Shown piece after piece: positions 13,959 through 20,785 of a stretch of DNA of 21,448 nt. Within the stretch, counting starts at the first letter, position 1; every line of letters begins with the position of its first letter. The stretch is taken from assembly GCA_002336855.1 (NCBI GenBank), contig DDEV01000135.1:169-21616 (forward strand), given 5' to 3'. A program made the translations under genes and the position numbers. This DNA is from Leucobacter sp. UBA1945. GTDB taxonomy: Bacteria > Actinomycetota > Actinomycetes > Actinomycetales > Microbacteriaceae. A model generated the notes under the pieces. It was not told the DNA's origin, did no database searches, and saw only the letters and a program-made list of their open reading frames with translations.

Positions 13959-14231
13959 ATGAGCGTCGCCGCGAGCGATTTCGTGCCCGAAGTAGGCACC
14001 ATCACAATGTTCTCGACGGAGTGGTGCGGCTACTGCAAGCGCCTCAAGAAGATGCTCGACAGCGAGGGCATCGGGTACACCGAGATCGATATCGAGAACA
14101 CACCGGGCACTCCCGAGCTTGTCGAGGCAGTCAACGGAGGCAACCGCACCGTGCCCACCGTCATCTACCCCGATGCGACGACCGCCACGAACCCCTCGCT
14201 GAACGACGTCAAGGCCAAACTCGGCGTCTAG
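13959..14231 (+). CDS. Mycoredoxin (glutaredoxin-like, mycothiol-dependent)
   Basis: 90 residues with a thioredoxin fold. The active site is EWCGYCKRLK (C23, C26), matching the CGYC of mycoredoxin-1, and the cis-proline motif TVPTV (64-68) follows. Mycoredoxins reduce mycothiol mixed disulfides on proteins using mycothiol as electron donor. I start the gene at the ATG at 13959 because a strong GAGGAG lies six bases upstream and MSVAASDFVPEVGTITMFST is a normal family N-terminus; the open frame to 13701 is antisense to pitA and not coding. It is divergent from pitA and convergent with pfkA. With mca at the other side of the window, it confirms a mycothiol-using host. Confidence 0.92.
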   Translation: MSVAASDFVPEVGTITMFSTEWCGYCKRLKKMLDSEGIGYTEIDIENTPGTPELVEAVNGGNRTVPTVIYPDATTATNPSLNDVKAKLGV

Positions 14232-14236
14232 CCGAG
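14220..14236. terminator. Weak hairpin spanning the mycoredoxin stop codon
   Basis: CTCGGC (14220-14225) and GCCGAG (14231-14236) form a 6-bp stem with a five-base loop that includes the TAG stop. Only scattered Ts follow, so it is a weak terminator candidate for the 29-base convergent gap before pfkA. Confidence 0.3.
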
Positions 14237-14260
14237 ACCCCAATCGTTGAGTTTGAGGCG

Positions 14261-15298
14261 CTAGCCGAAGTTCAGCCGGGCCTCGGCGTAGCGCTCTGCT
14301 GGCACGGTTTTGAGCCTGCCGACGGCGTCTTCGAGCTGCACGAGCTCAATCGCATCGCCGCGCAGCCCCGCCATTGTGCCCCACTGCCCGTGCAGGATCG
14401 CGTCTGCGCCCGCAATGCCGGTGCGCGTCGCGAGTACCCTGTCGAACGCTGTCGGCGAGCCACCTCGCTGCACGTGCCCCAGCACGGTCGCGCGTGCCTC
14501 GATGCCCGTGCGCTGCTCGATGAGCGGAGCGAGCACCTCGGCCACTCCCCCGAGCCGGGGTCGCCCGAAACCGTCGAGACCCTCGCGAGTCACGGCATGA
14601 TCCTCGCCCGCGAGCTTGAACCCCTCGGCGACGACGATGAGCGACGACCGGCCGCGATCGCGAACGCTCGTCACCCACTCGCAGACCTGCTCGATACTCT
14701 CGGGAAACTCGGGGATGAGCATCGCCTGTGCACCACCGGCCATGCCCGAGTGCAGCGCGATCCAGCCGACGTCTCGGCCCATGACCTCGAGCACCATGCA
14801 CCGACGGTGCGAGTCGCCGGTCGTGCGCAGCCTGTCGATCGCCTCCGCAGCGATCGAGACTGCCGTGTCGAAGCCGAAAGTGTAGTCGGTGCCCGCAAGG
14901 TCGTTGTCGATCGTCTTCGGTAGGCCGACCACGTTCACGCCGCCCGTCGAGAGAATGCTCGCGACGGTCTGCGTGCCGTTGCCCCCGATGAGCACGAAGC
15001 CATCGAGGCCGTATGCGGCCATGCGCGACTTGAACTCGGTCAGGTCGACGGCCTCGCCGCGCCGACCCTCGAATGGTGGCACCCGGCTGGTACCGAGAAA
15101 GACGCCGCCGAGAGGCGAGATGCCTTGCACTGCCGGGCGATCGAGCGGCACGAAGTCGCCGTCGTGAAAGCCTCGCCAGCCGTCGACGAAGCCGATCATC
15201 TCGAAGCCGTGCACGTCGACCCCGCGAAGCACTGCCCCGCGGATCGCAGCGTTCATTCCAGGGCTGTCGCCGCCCGAACAGAGCACACCGATTCGCAT
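14261..15298 (-). CDS. pfkA: 6-phosphofructokinase, group III type
   Basis: 345 residues, like actinobacterial PfkA. It phosphorylates fructose 6-phosphate to fructose 1,6-bisphosphate in glycolysis. Motifs are CSGGDSPGMNAAIRG (7-21), IGGNGTQTVAS (104-114), PKTIDNDLAGTDYTFGFDTA (127-146) with catalytic D131, and MGRDVGWIALHSGMAGGA. By alignment with E. coli numbering (+4 here), G108 equals G104 and K128 equals position 124. The Gly104/Lys124 pair is described for ATP-using, non-allosteric Streptomyces PFK, whereas Asp104/Lys124 marks pyrophosphate enzymes. N107 replaces the Asp103 of E. coli (Glu in mycobacterial and Streptomyces enzymes), which is unusual. A TAGCAT box seven bases before the ATG suggests a leaderless mRNA. 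Confidence 0.94.
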   Translation of the reverse strand: MRIGVLCSGGDSPGMNAAIRGAVLRGVDVHGFEMIGFVDGWRGFHDGDFVPLDRPAVQGISPLGGVFLGTSRVPPFEGRRGEAVDLTEFKSRMAAYGLDGFVLIGGNGTQTVASILSTGGVNVVGLPKTIDNDLAGTDYTFGFDTAVSIAAEAIDRLRTTGDSHRRCMVLEVMGRDVGWIALHSGMAGGAQAMLIPEFPESIEQVCEWVTSVRDRGRSSLIVVAEGFKLAGEDHAVTREGLDGFGRPRLGGVAEVLAPLIEQRTGIEARATVLGHVQRGGSPTAFDRVLATRTGIAGADAILHGQWGTMAGLRGDAIELVQLEDAVGRLKTVPAERYAEARLNFG

Positions 15299-15305
15299 GA
15301 GTTCA

Positions 15306-15311
15306 ATGCTA
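15306..15311 (-). promoter_or_regulatory. -10 box for pfkA (leaderless arrangement)
   Basis: On the minus strand TAGCAT is followed by seven bases (TGAACTC) and the pfkA ATG at 15298, with no Shine-Dalgarno. The expected start point falls at the ATG. No convincing -35 is seen. The rest of the 87-base gap to the SNF2 gene holds only a small stem, CCGAA/TTCGG (15354-15358 with 15363-15367). Confidence 0.48.
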
Positions 15312-15385
15312 GCGAGCGTGCCGCGCCATTCGCGCTGGCAGCATTGCCAATGACCGAAAGAATTCGGCCATCGGCATCGCTGGCG

Positions 15386-17500
15386 CTAGCTGTCGAGCGC
15401 GCGCTGCAGCACCGACATCAGGGTCAGCATCTGCACCGAATCCTCGTCTTCGCGCGGGCCGGCTGCGCCGTCGAGGGCGCGAGCGGCAAGCCCTGCCTTC
15501 GAGTCGATGAGCTCGGCGATTCTCGCGTCGATCGTCTGCGCCGCCACGATGCGCCATGCGGTGACCGGCTCCTCCTGGCCAATACGGTGCACGCGGTCGA
15601 TCGCCTGGGTTTGTTCAGCATCGGTCCAGCTGAGCTCTGCCAGCACCACGTCAGAAGACGCCTGCAGGTTCACACCGACACCCGCCGCGGTGAGCGAGCA
15701 CACGGCAACCGCGACCGAGGGGTCGTTGTTGAACGCGTCGATCTGCTCCTGCCTGAACGTGGCGGTCTGATCGCCTCGAATCGACACGGTGCCGAGCCCG
15801 CGCTCGGCGAACGCCGCTTCGGCCTTGTCCATGACGTCGATGTGCTTCGCGAAGAACACCACCTTGCCGACCGACCGCGCGAGCTGCGCAGCGTAGTCGG
15901 CGGCGAGCGCAGCCTTCGCCTGACCGATCTGGCGCACCATCGTGAAGACGTTGATGCCGGTCGATGAGGCGTTCGACTCTTCGAGCTCTTGCGCACACAC
16001 CATGCGAATGATGGCCTCATCACTGAGCTCGCGGCCAAGCTTGCCCGACTTGATGAGGTTGAAGCGAATCACGAGGCGATCGGTGAGCTGCTTCTCGGCC
16101 TCGCGAATGCCGCGGCCGAGGTCGTCATCGAGCTCGATCGGCAGATCGACCACGCGCTTCGACGGTAGGTCGGCGGCGACGTCGATCTTGCGCCTGCGCA
16201 CGATGCCCATCTCGATGACGCTCTCGCGGGCGGCAGGGTAGAACTGCGGGTCTGCCGGCGTGAAGCCGTTCGATTCGAGCCTCGCCATGAGCTCCGCCCG
16301 AGGCTTCTCGGCGTCGGTCCAGCCGAGAAAGCGCCAGATGGCTCTGAAGTCGTCGATGTCGTTGATGAGCGGGGTGCCGGTGAGGGCGAGCAGCAGCGGG
16401 CGCCCACCCGGCACCCACTCCCGAATGCGGTCGGCGATCGCGAGCACGTTGCGCGAGCGCTGCGACTGCACGTTCTTGATCATGTGCGCCTCATCGACGA
16501 CCATTCCCTTGAACCCGAAGCGCGAGATCCAGCTCAGGTGCCGATCGAGAATGTCGTAGTTCACGACGAACACGTCTGCGAAGGCATCGATGTCGTCACC
16601 GTCGCCGTGAATCACGGTGACGCGGCGCTGCGGGGTCCACCGCTGCACCTCGCGAGCCCAGTTCATCTTCACGACGTTGGGCACCACCACGAGCAGCGGG
16701 TAGGCGTCGGCTACCGATGCCGCGATGACCGACTGAGCGGTCTTGCCGAGGCCTGGCTCGTCGGCGAGCAGAAAGCTGCGGTGGCCGTCGCGCACGCTCT
16801 CGAGAAAGCGAGCCTGGTGCGGCATCAGCTCAAGATCGCGCGGGGCCAGGCGATCCACCGCCGGGGCCTCTGGGAGCGGCATGCAGGCGCTGCCCCCTCC
16901 ACCCTGTTCGAACGACTTCAGCAGCGGGCCGAGCAGCTCCCAGTTGGCGAGACGCACCACGGGCGTGGGCTTCTTGCGCTGGGTCAAATCTGGGGTGAGG
17001 AACGGGTTCGAGAGCATGCGCCCCTCGATGCCCGGCGGCTCAACCTGACGCTCGGCAAGCTCGGGTGGCACGTAGCTGGGCTTCGCCTCGGGTTCTGCCT
17101 CGGCTTCGGGCAGCTCGATACCCGCCTGCGTGAGCATCTTGCGCTTCAGCGCCCGAGTGCCTTCGGTGATGGGTGCCGTGGGCTCGAGCAGCGTGATCAG
17201 CGAGGTATCGCGCGCAGCCGATTTTGCGAGGATCGCGGCCACGCCATCGAGGCGCTTCAGCGTCTCGGCGCGCTCGCTGTCGCTGAGCGTCTCGTCGGTC
17301 TTGACCCGAGCACGTTCTTCGCGCATCAGCAGCGCGATCACGTGAAACTTCGTGCGACCAGAGGGGCTCGCCTTGCCGCGATGCGCCGAAGCCTCGACCT
17401 CGCGCACAGCGCGGGCGAGCAACGGAATAATGCCCTCGTTGTGGGTGTGGCGACGACGGTTCTTCGAACGGGTCGTGCGGGTGGCAGTCATGCTTGCCAT
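15386..17500 (-). CDS. SNF2-family DEAD/DEAH-box helicase (SMARCAL1-like core)
   Basis: 704 residues. The SNF2 ATPase core starts at about 225 with the Q motif (LMPHQARFLES), Walker A in DEPGLGKTAQS (247-257, K253), motif Ia (VVVPNVVKMNW), DEAH at 336-339 in VVDEAHMIKN, and motif III in LTGTPLIND (373-381). The helicase C half includes VFFAKHIDVMD, SLTAAGVGVNLQ (602-613) and QAIDRVHRIGQ (632-642). The order and spacing resemble single-polypeptide annealing-helicase-like SNF2 proteins, which translocate on DNA and remodel forks or protein-DNA complexes. The first 220 residues are charged with an acidic, Pro-rich linker (130-180) and match no domain I recognise. AGGAG lies four bases before the ATG at 17500; an ATG three codons later is possible. 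It stands alone between ribF and pfkA. Confidence 0.9.
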   Translation of the reverse strand: MASMTATRTTRSKNRRRHTHNEGIIPLLARAVREVEASAHRGKASPSGRTKFHVIALLMREERARVKTDETLSDSERAETLKRLDGVAAILAKSAARDTSLITLLEPTAPITEGTRALKRKMLTQAGIELPEAEAEPEAKPSYVPPELAERQVEPPGIEGRMLSNPFLTPDLTQRKKPTPVVRLANWELLGPLLKSFEQGGGGSACMPLPEAPAVDRLAPRDLELMPHQARFLESVRDGHRSFLLADEPGLGKTAQSVIAASVADAYPLLVVVPNVVKMNWAREVQRWTPQRRVTVIHGDGDDIDAFADVFVVNYDILDRHLSWISRFGFKGMVVDEAHMIKNVQSQRSRNVLAIADRIREWVPGGRPLLLALTGTPLINDIDDFRAIWRFLGWTDAEKPRAELMARLESNGFTPADPQFYPAARESVIEMGIVRRRKIDVAADLPSKRVVDLPIELDDDLGRGIREAEKQLTDRLVIRFNLIKSGKLGRELSDEAIIRMVCAQELEESNASSTGINVFTMVRQIGQAKAALAADYAAQLARSVGKVVFFAKHIDVMDKAEAAFAERGLGTVSIRGDQTATFRQEQIDAFNNDPSVAVAVCSLTAAGVGVNLQASSDVVLAELSWTDAEQTQAIDRVHRIGQEEPVTAWRIVAAQTIDARIAELIDSKAGLAARALDGAAGPREDEDSVQMLTLMSVLQRALDS

Positions 17501-17523
17501 GGATCTCCTGAATGGCGTGGCAC

Positions 17524-17542
17524 CGACTCGTGAACCGAGTCG
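17524..17542. repeat. Hairpin between ribF and the SNF2 gene
   Basis: CGACTCG (17524-17530) pairs with CGAGTCG (17536-17542) across a five-base loop. It lies 24 bases before the SNF2 start within a 125-base gap. No T-run follows on the minus strand, so it may act as an operator or leader structure for the SNF2 gene rather than as a terminator of the ribF unit. Confidence 0.45.
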
Positions 17543-17625
17543 CGAGGCTCGCTGCGCTTTCGCTGCCCTGCCTGAAGCGTGAGTGTCACGACGGCTCGGG
17601 CGTATCGCGCGGATATGGCCTATCG

Positions 17626-18597
17626 CTATATTACCGCACGAAACTCGGCGTTCTTGCCGAGCAGAATGGTTTGAGTTTCACGAACGTCTTCGCGCATTCG
17701 CACGAGCAGCTCGTCGACGCTCTCGAAAGCGACCATGCCTCGCAAGCGCTCCACGAAGCGCAACTCGATCGCCCGCCCGTAAAGGTCACCCGAATAGTCG
17801 AGCAGAAACGCTTCGACCCGGGGCTCGCCCTCTGGGTCGAACGTCACGTTTGCTCCCACCGAGATGGCAGCCTCGCGAGCCGTAGGGTCACCCTCGACGA
17901 GCGCCCAACCCGCATACACGCCATCGGCTGGCCGCAGCCCCTCGACCTCGCCGCCGAGGTTTGCGGTCGGAAACCCGATCTCGCGCCCCCTGGCATCGCC
18001 GTGCACCACCTCACCGCGCAGCGCCGCGAAACGGCCCATCATGCGCGCCGCGGTAGCGACGTCTCCCTGCAGAATTGCCGCGCGCACCCGAGACGACGAC
18101 ACCTTGCCGACCGCTGGATCCTCGACATCTGGTGAAATGTCGACGGTAAAACCGAGCCGCTCCCCCATCGTCTCAAGCAGTGCAGGGTCGCCCTTGCCGC
18201 CGTGACCAAAACGAAAATCTGCGCCGACGCACACATGCCGCACACGCAGCTGGCCCACGAGCACCCGCTCGACGAACTCGTCTGCGGCAACCTCGGCGAG
18301 CTCGGCGTCGAACGGCACCATGACGCACGCCTCGACTCCGGCGGCTTCGAGTGCTTGAAGGCGCTGGCTGCGACTCATGATCGAATCGGGGCAGCTTTCT
18401 GGCCGCAGCAAACTCAGCGGATTATTCGCGAACGTGAACACGAGGGGCTCGAGACCGCGGGATTCAGCAATCGTCGCCACCCGATCGAGCAGTGCGTGGT
18501 GGCCGAGATGCACGCCGTCGAACTTGCCGATGGCGATGACCGTGCCGGCGGCAAACTCGTCTGCCTCGATGGCCTCGAGAGAATCGAACACCCGCAT
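17626..18597 (-). CDS. ribF: Bifunctional riboflavin kinase / FAD synthetase
   Basis: 323 residues, a normal RibF length. It makes FMN from riboflavin and FAD from FMN. The N-terminal adenylyltransferase domain (about 1-180) has GKFDGVHLGHHALL (24-37) and the KVSSSRVR motif (165-172). The C-terminal flavokinase domain (about 188-320) has GREIGFPTANL (204-214) and GVYAGWA (226-232). The ATG at 18597 overlaps the stop of the upstream membrane protein gene by one base (TGATG), a strong sign of coupling; the open frame to 18837 lies inside that gene. It is the last gene of the truB unit; truB-ribF proximity is common in bacteria, but here three membrane-protein genes lie between them. Confidence 0.95.
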   Translation of the reverse strand: MRVFDSLEAIEADEFAAGTVIAIGKFDGVHLGHHALLDRVATIAESRGLEPLVFTFANNPLSLLRPESCPDSIMSRSQRLQALEAAGVEACVMVPFDAELAEVAADEFVERVLVGQLRVRHVCVGADFRFGHGGKGDPALLETMGERLGFTVDISPDVEDPAVGKVSSSRVRAAILQGDVATAARMMGRFAALRGEVVHGDARGREIGFPTANLGGEVEGLRPADGVYAGWALVEGDPTAREAAISVGANVTFDPEGEPRVEAFLLDYSGDLYGRAIELRFVERLRGMVAFESVDELLVRMREDVRETQTILLGKNAEFRAVI

Positions 18598-19106
18598 CAG
18601 TAGAGGCTCTCGTTCGGGTCGGGTGATCCTTGCCCCTCGAAATCTGCCAGCTGCGATGCGCTCTCGGCGTCGCGACGCAACCAAATCATGCCGAGCACGG
18701 GCAGCACGAGCGGCACGAAGAGGTAGCCGCTGCCGAAGTAAGACCACACCGAATCGTGCGCAAACAGCTCGGGCAACACGAGGCTCAGCGTGCCGACAAT
18801 GAGCACGCCCGCGAGCTCGAAACCGAGCGCGCACCACGCGACCGCGCGCCAGATTCGCCCGCTGCCGCGCTTCAGCAGCGCAACCGTCGCGACCACGTAG
18901 ACGACACCGCTCAGCAGAGAGAGCGAGTACGCGAGCGGTGCCTCATCGAACTTCGAAATGAGTTGGTAGACCGCGCGCAAGGTGGCTGCGAGCGCAAGAA
19001 TCAGGTAGACCGTGATGAGCACGCGACCCAGCCCCGCGGTACGCGGGCCAGCTGTCACCGCGGCATCGGCGCTTTCTGCGTTCGGCACTGTCTTCGGCAC
19101 GGGCAC
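18597..19106 (-). CDS. Uncharacterised four-TM membrane protein coupled to ribF
   Basis: 169 residues from the GTG at 19106. A polar N-terminus (1-26) is followed by four hydrophobic segments (about 27-46, 60-80, 88-110 and 121-142) and a polar, acidic C-terminal tail ending SPDPNESLY. No domain is recognised. Its stop overlaps the ribF ATG (TGATG), so it is probably translated together with RibF. In-frame GTGs at 19100 and 19088 are alternative starts. A small hairpin (19115-19131) lies just before the start. A link to flavin metabolism or transport is only suggested by position. Confidence 0.78.
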   Translation of the reverse strand: MPVPKTVPNAESADAAVTAGPRTAGLGRVLITVYLILALAATLRAVYQLISKFDEAPLAYSLSLLSGVVYVVATVALLKRGSGRIWRAVAWCALGFELAGVLIVGTLSLVLPELFAHDSVWSYFGSGYLFVPLVLPVLGMIWLRRDAESASQLADFEGQGSPDPNESLY

Positions 19107-19114
19107 AAGCTTAC

Positions 19115-19131
19115 CGCCGCTTTGGGCGGCG
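19115..19131. repeat. Hairpin just upstream of the four-TM gene before ribF
   Basis: CGCCGC (19115-19120) pairs with GCGGCG (19126-19131) across a five-base loop. It fills most of the 36-base gap between the TPR membrane protein gene and the next start codon and lies only 8 bases before that GTG. It could tune translation or trim the polycistronic RNA; no T-run supports termination. Confidence 0.4.
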
Positions 19132-19142
19132 TTGGCTCAGGG

Positions 19143-20408
19143 TCATGCGGTGGGGCACTCGCGACGCAGCCGACGCGACTGCACGAGCATGATGACCGGC
19201 GGCACGAGAAAAGCCGCGGCAAAGCTGAGAAGGACCGCCGGGCCAACCATGTTCAAGTCGGCCGACGAGATTTCGATACCGAGGAGCAAGCCGCCAACGA
19301 CAAACCCGATGATTCCCAGACTGATTCTCGCCCACTCTCGTGCGGCCTGCGCAGAGATCTCATTCACCAATTCGAGTGCCACGTCACGAGCGAGATTGGG
19401 CAGCCCGTCACGCTCGATGCGGCCGATCACGAGCACCACAATGGTTTCGCCGGTCAGCATGATCAACGGAATGATCGCGAGCAATAGCGCTTGGTCGGTG
19501 AGCGCAATCAATGGAATCAGCAACGGCCAGAACGCGCTGATCACGCTGCACACCACTCCAACACGGGCCCAGCGAGGGGTCGACCAGATACGCAGCAGGG
19601 TGCCCCTCGGCATCGATCTCGGCATTGCGATGAGCAGATCCCACGCGTTTCTCAGACCAAACCCCACCAGAATGAGCCCGGCGACGGGAATGATGAACGC
19701 AGGAATCGCCCACAGCATGAATGTCACGAGCATCCTCGTGCGCTCCCAAATCACGAGGTTCATGCCGAGAACGAGGGCGGGGCGCGAGGGGTCGCCTGCG
19801 AGAATCTTCGCCCACCCTTTCACGCTCTGCACGTCATTCTTGGAGCGCAGCCGCACGAGCATGAGCTGCAGATCGCTGTTGTCGGGTTGCAACGCAAGCC
19901 CACGCTCAACCAACCCAATCACTTCGGGCTTCGGATTCGCAGGCTCGAGAAGTAGCGCGGCCTGGCGCAGCACTTCAGGGTCGTCTTGCGACAGTGAGAC
20001 TGCGTAGTAGGCCGCCTGCCGAATGATTTCTCTATTTCTGAAAGCACCATTAGGTTCTGCCGCGTACGCACGCGCTTTCGTGAGGTGCGCGGTGGGGTTC
20101 TCGGGTGCAAGCTGCAGCAGCCTGCTCGCAATGTCGTGGGCTCGGTCGGTCGCACCCGCACGGATCTCTAAGTTTGCGAGCACGAAGAGGGCGAGCGTGT
20201 TTGAGGGGTCGACTTCAATCGCTCGACCGGCCGATCCCCTTGCTGCTTCTTGATCGTCGCTGCTGAGCTGCGCCCACGCGAGCAGAGACCACAGCGAGGC
20301 GCTCTCTGAAAACTCGACCAGGCCCGTTCCGAGAATCTCGATCGCCTCATCGGTTTTTCCGAGCTCGACATAGGCGTGCGCCCGGTCGGCGATCTGCTGC
20401 TCCTGCAT
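19143..20408 (-). CDS. TPR-repeat protein fused to a polytopic membrane domain
   Basis: 421 residues. The N-terminal half (about 1-195) is made of tetratricopeptide-like helix pairs: RAHAYVELGKTDEAIEILGT, LLAWAQLSSDDQEAARGSAG then RAIEVDPSN, LANLEIRAGATDRAHDIASR then LLQLAPENP, and later VERGLALQPDNSDLQLML. The C-terminal half has about five to six hydrophobic helices (starting near 224, 283, 307, 361 and 386) with basic ends. TPR domains hold protein partners, so this looks like a membrane-anchored scaffold with the TPR side in the cytoplasm. I do not recognise a named family. It follows the 121-residue membrane gene by 11 bases and precedes the four-TM gene by 36 bases in the truB-ribF unit. 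Confidence 0.82.
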   Translation of the reverse strand: MQEQQIADRAHAYVELGKTDEAIEILGTGLVEFSESASLWSLLAWAQLSSDDQEAARGSAGRAIEVDPSNTLALFVLANLEIRAGATDRAHDIASRLLQLAPENPTAHLTKARAYAAEPNGAFRNREIIRQAAYYAVSLSQDDPEVLRQAALLLEPANPKPEVIGLVERGLALQPDNSDLQLMLVRLRSKNDVQSVKGWAKILAGDPSRPALVLGMNLVIWERTRMLVTFMLWAIPAFIIPVAGLILVGFGLRNAWDLLIAMPRSMPRGTLLRIWSTPRWARVGVVCSVISAFWPLLIPLIALTDQALLLAIIPLIMLTGETIVVLVIGRIERDGLPNLARDVALELVNEISAQAAREWARISLGIIGFVVGGLLLGIEISSADLNMVGPAVLLSFAAAFLVPPVIMLVQSRRLRRECPTA

Positions 20409-20419
20409 TCAGCGTCTCG

Positions 20420-20785
20420 TCAAGCCACGGGGTGCCAGATCACAAGCATGCGGTACACCATGACCGCGACAGCAATGTTCACCACCATCAGCACCAGGTG
20501 GGCGCTGCGACGCCTATCTACGAGCGCCCAGAACCCGGCTCCGAACGGCAGTACCATCGCGACGATGAGATACATCCAGAACTCGAGCGGGTCGCCGACC
20601 GCAACGTTTCCGAACGCCGGCGCAATAATCGCGACGACCACCTGCACAATCAGCAGCACCCCAAGCAGCGCGGTGGCGCCGAGCGAGTAGTCGTTCGGGG
20701 TGCGTTTTCGTGCATATTCGATGAGGCAGAGGATCGCAGCCCCCACACCGACGGCGATCTGCGCGATGGCGAACCAGGTGATCAT
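20420..20785 (-). CDS. Uncharacterised four-TM membrane protein coupled to truB
   Basis: 121 residues with four hydrophobic segments (about 3-23, 35-57, 67-88 and 95-116) and short basic loops (YARKRTPNDY, DRRRSAH) that predict cytoplasmic faces. No domain is recognised. The ATG at 20785 overlaps the truB stop as ATGA (20782-20785), so translation is probably coupled. The TPR membrane protein gene follows after 11 bases. The function is unknown; its position suggests it works with the two membrane proteins after it. Confidence 0.8.
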   Translation of the reverse strand: MITWFAIAQIAVGVGAAILCLIEYARKRTPNDYSLGATALLGVLLIVQVVVAIIAPAFGNVAVGDPLEFWMYLIVAMVLPFGAGFWALVDRRRSAHLVLMVVNIAVAVMVYRMLVIWHPVA

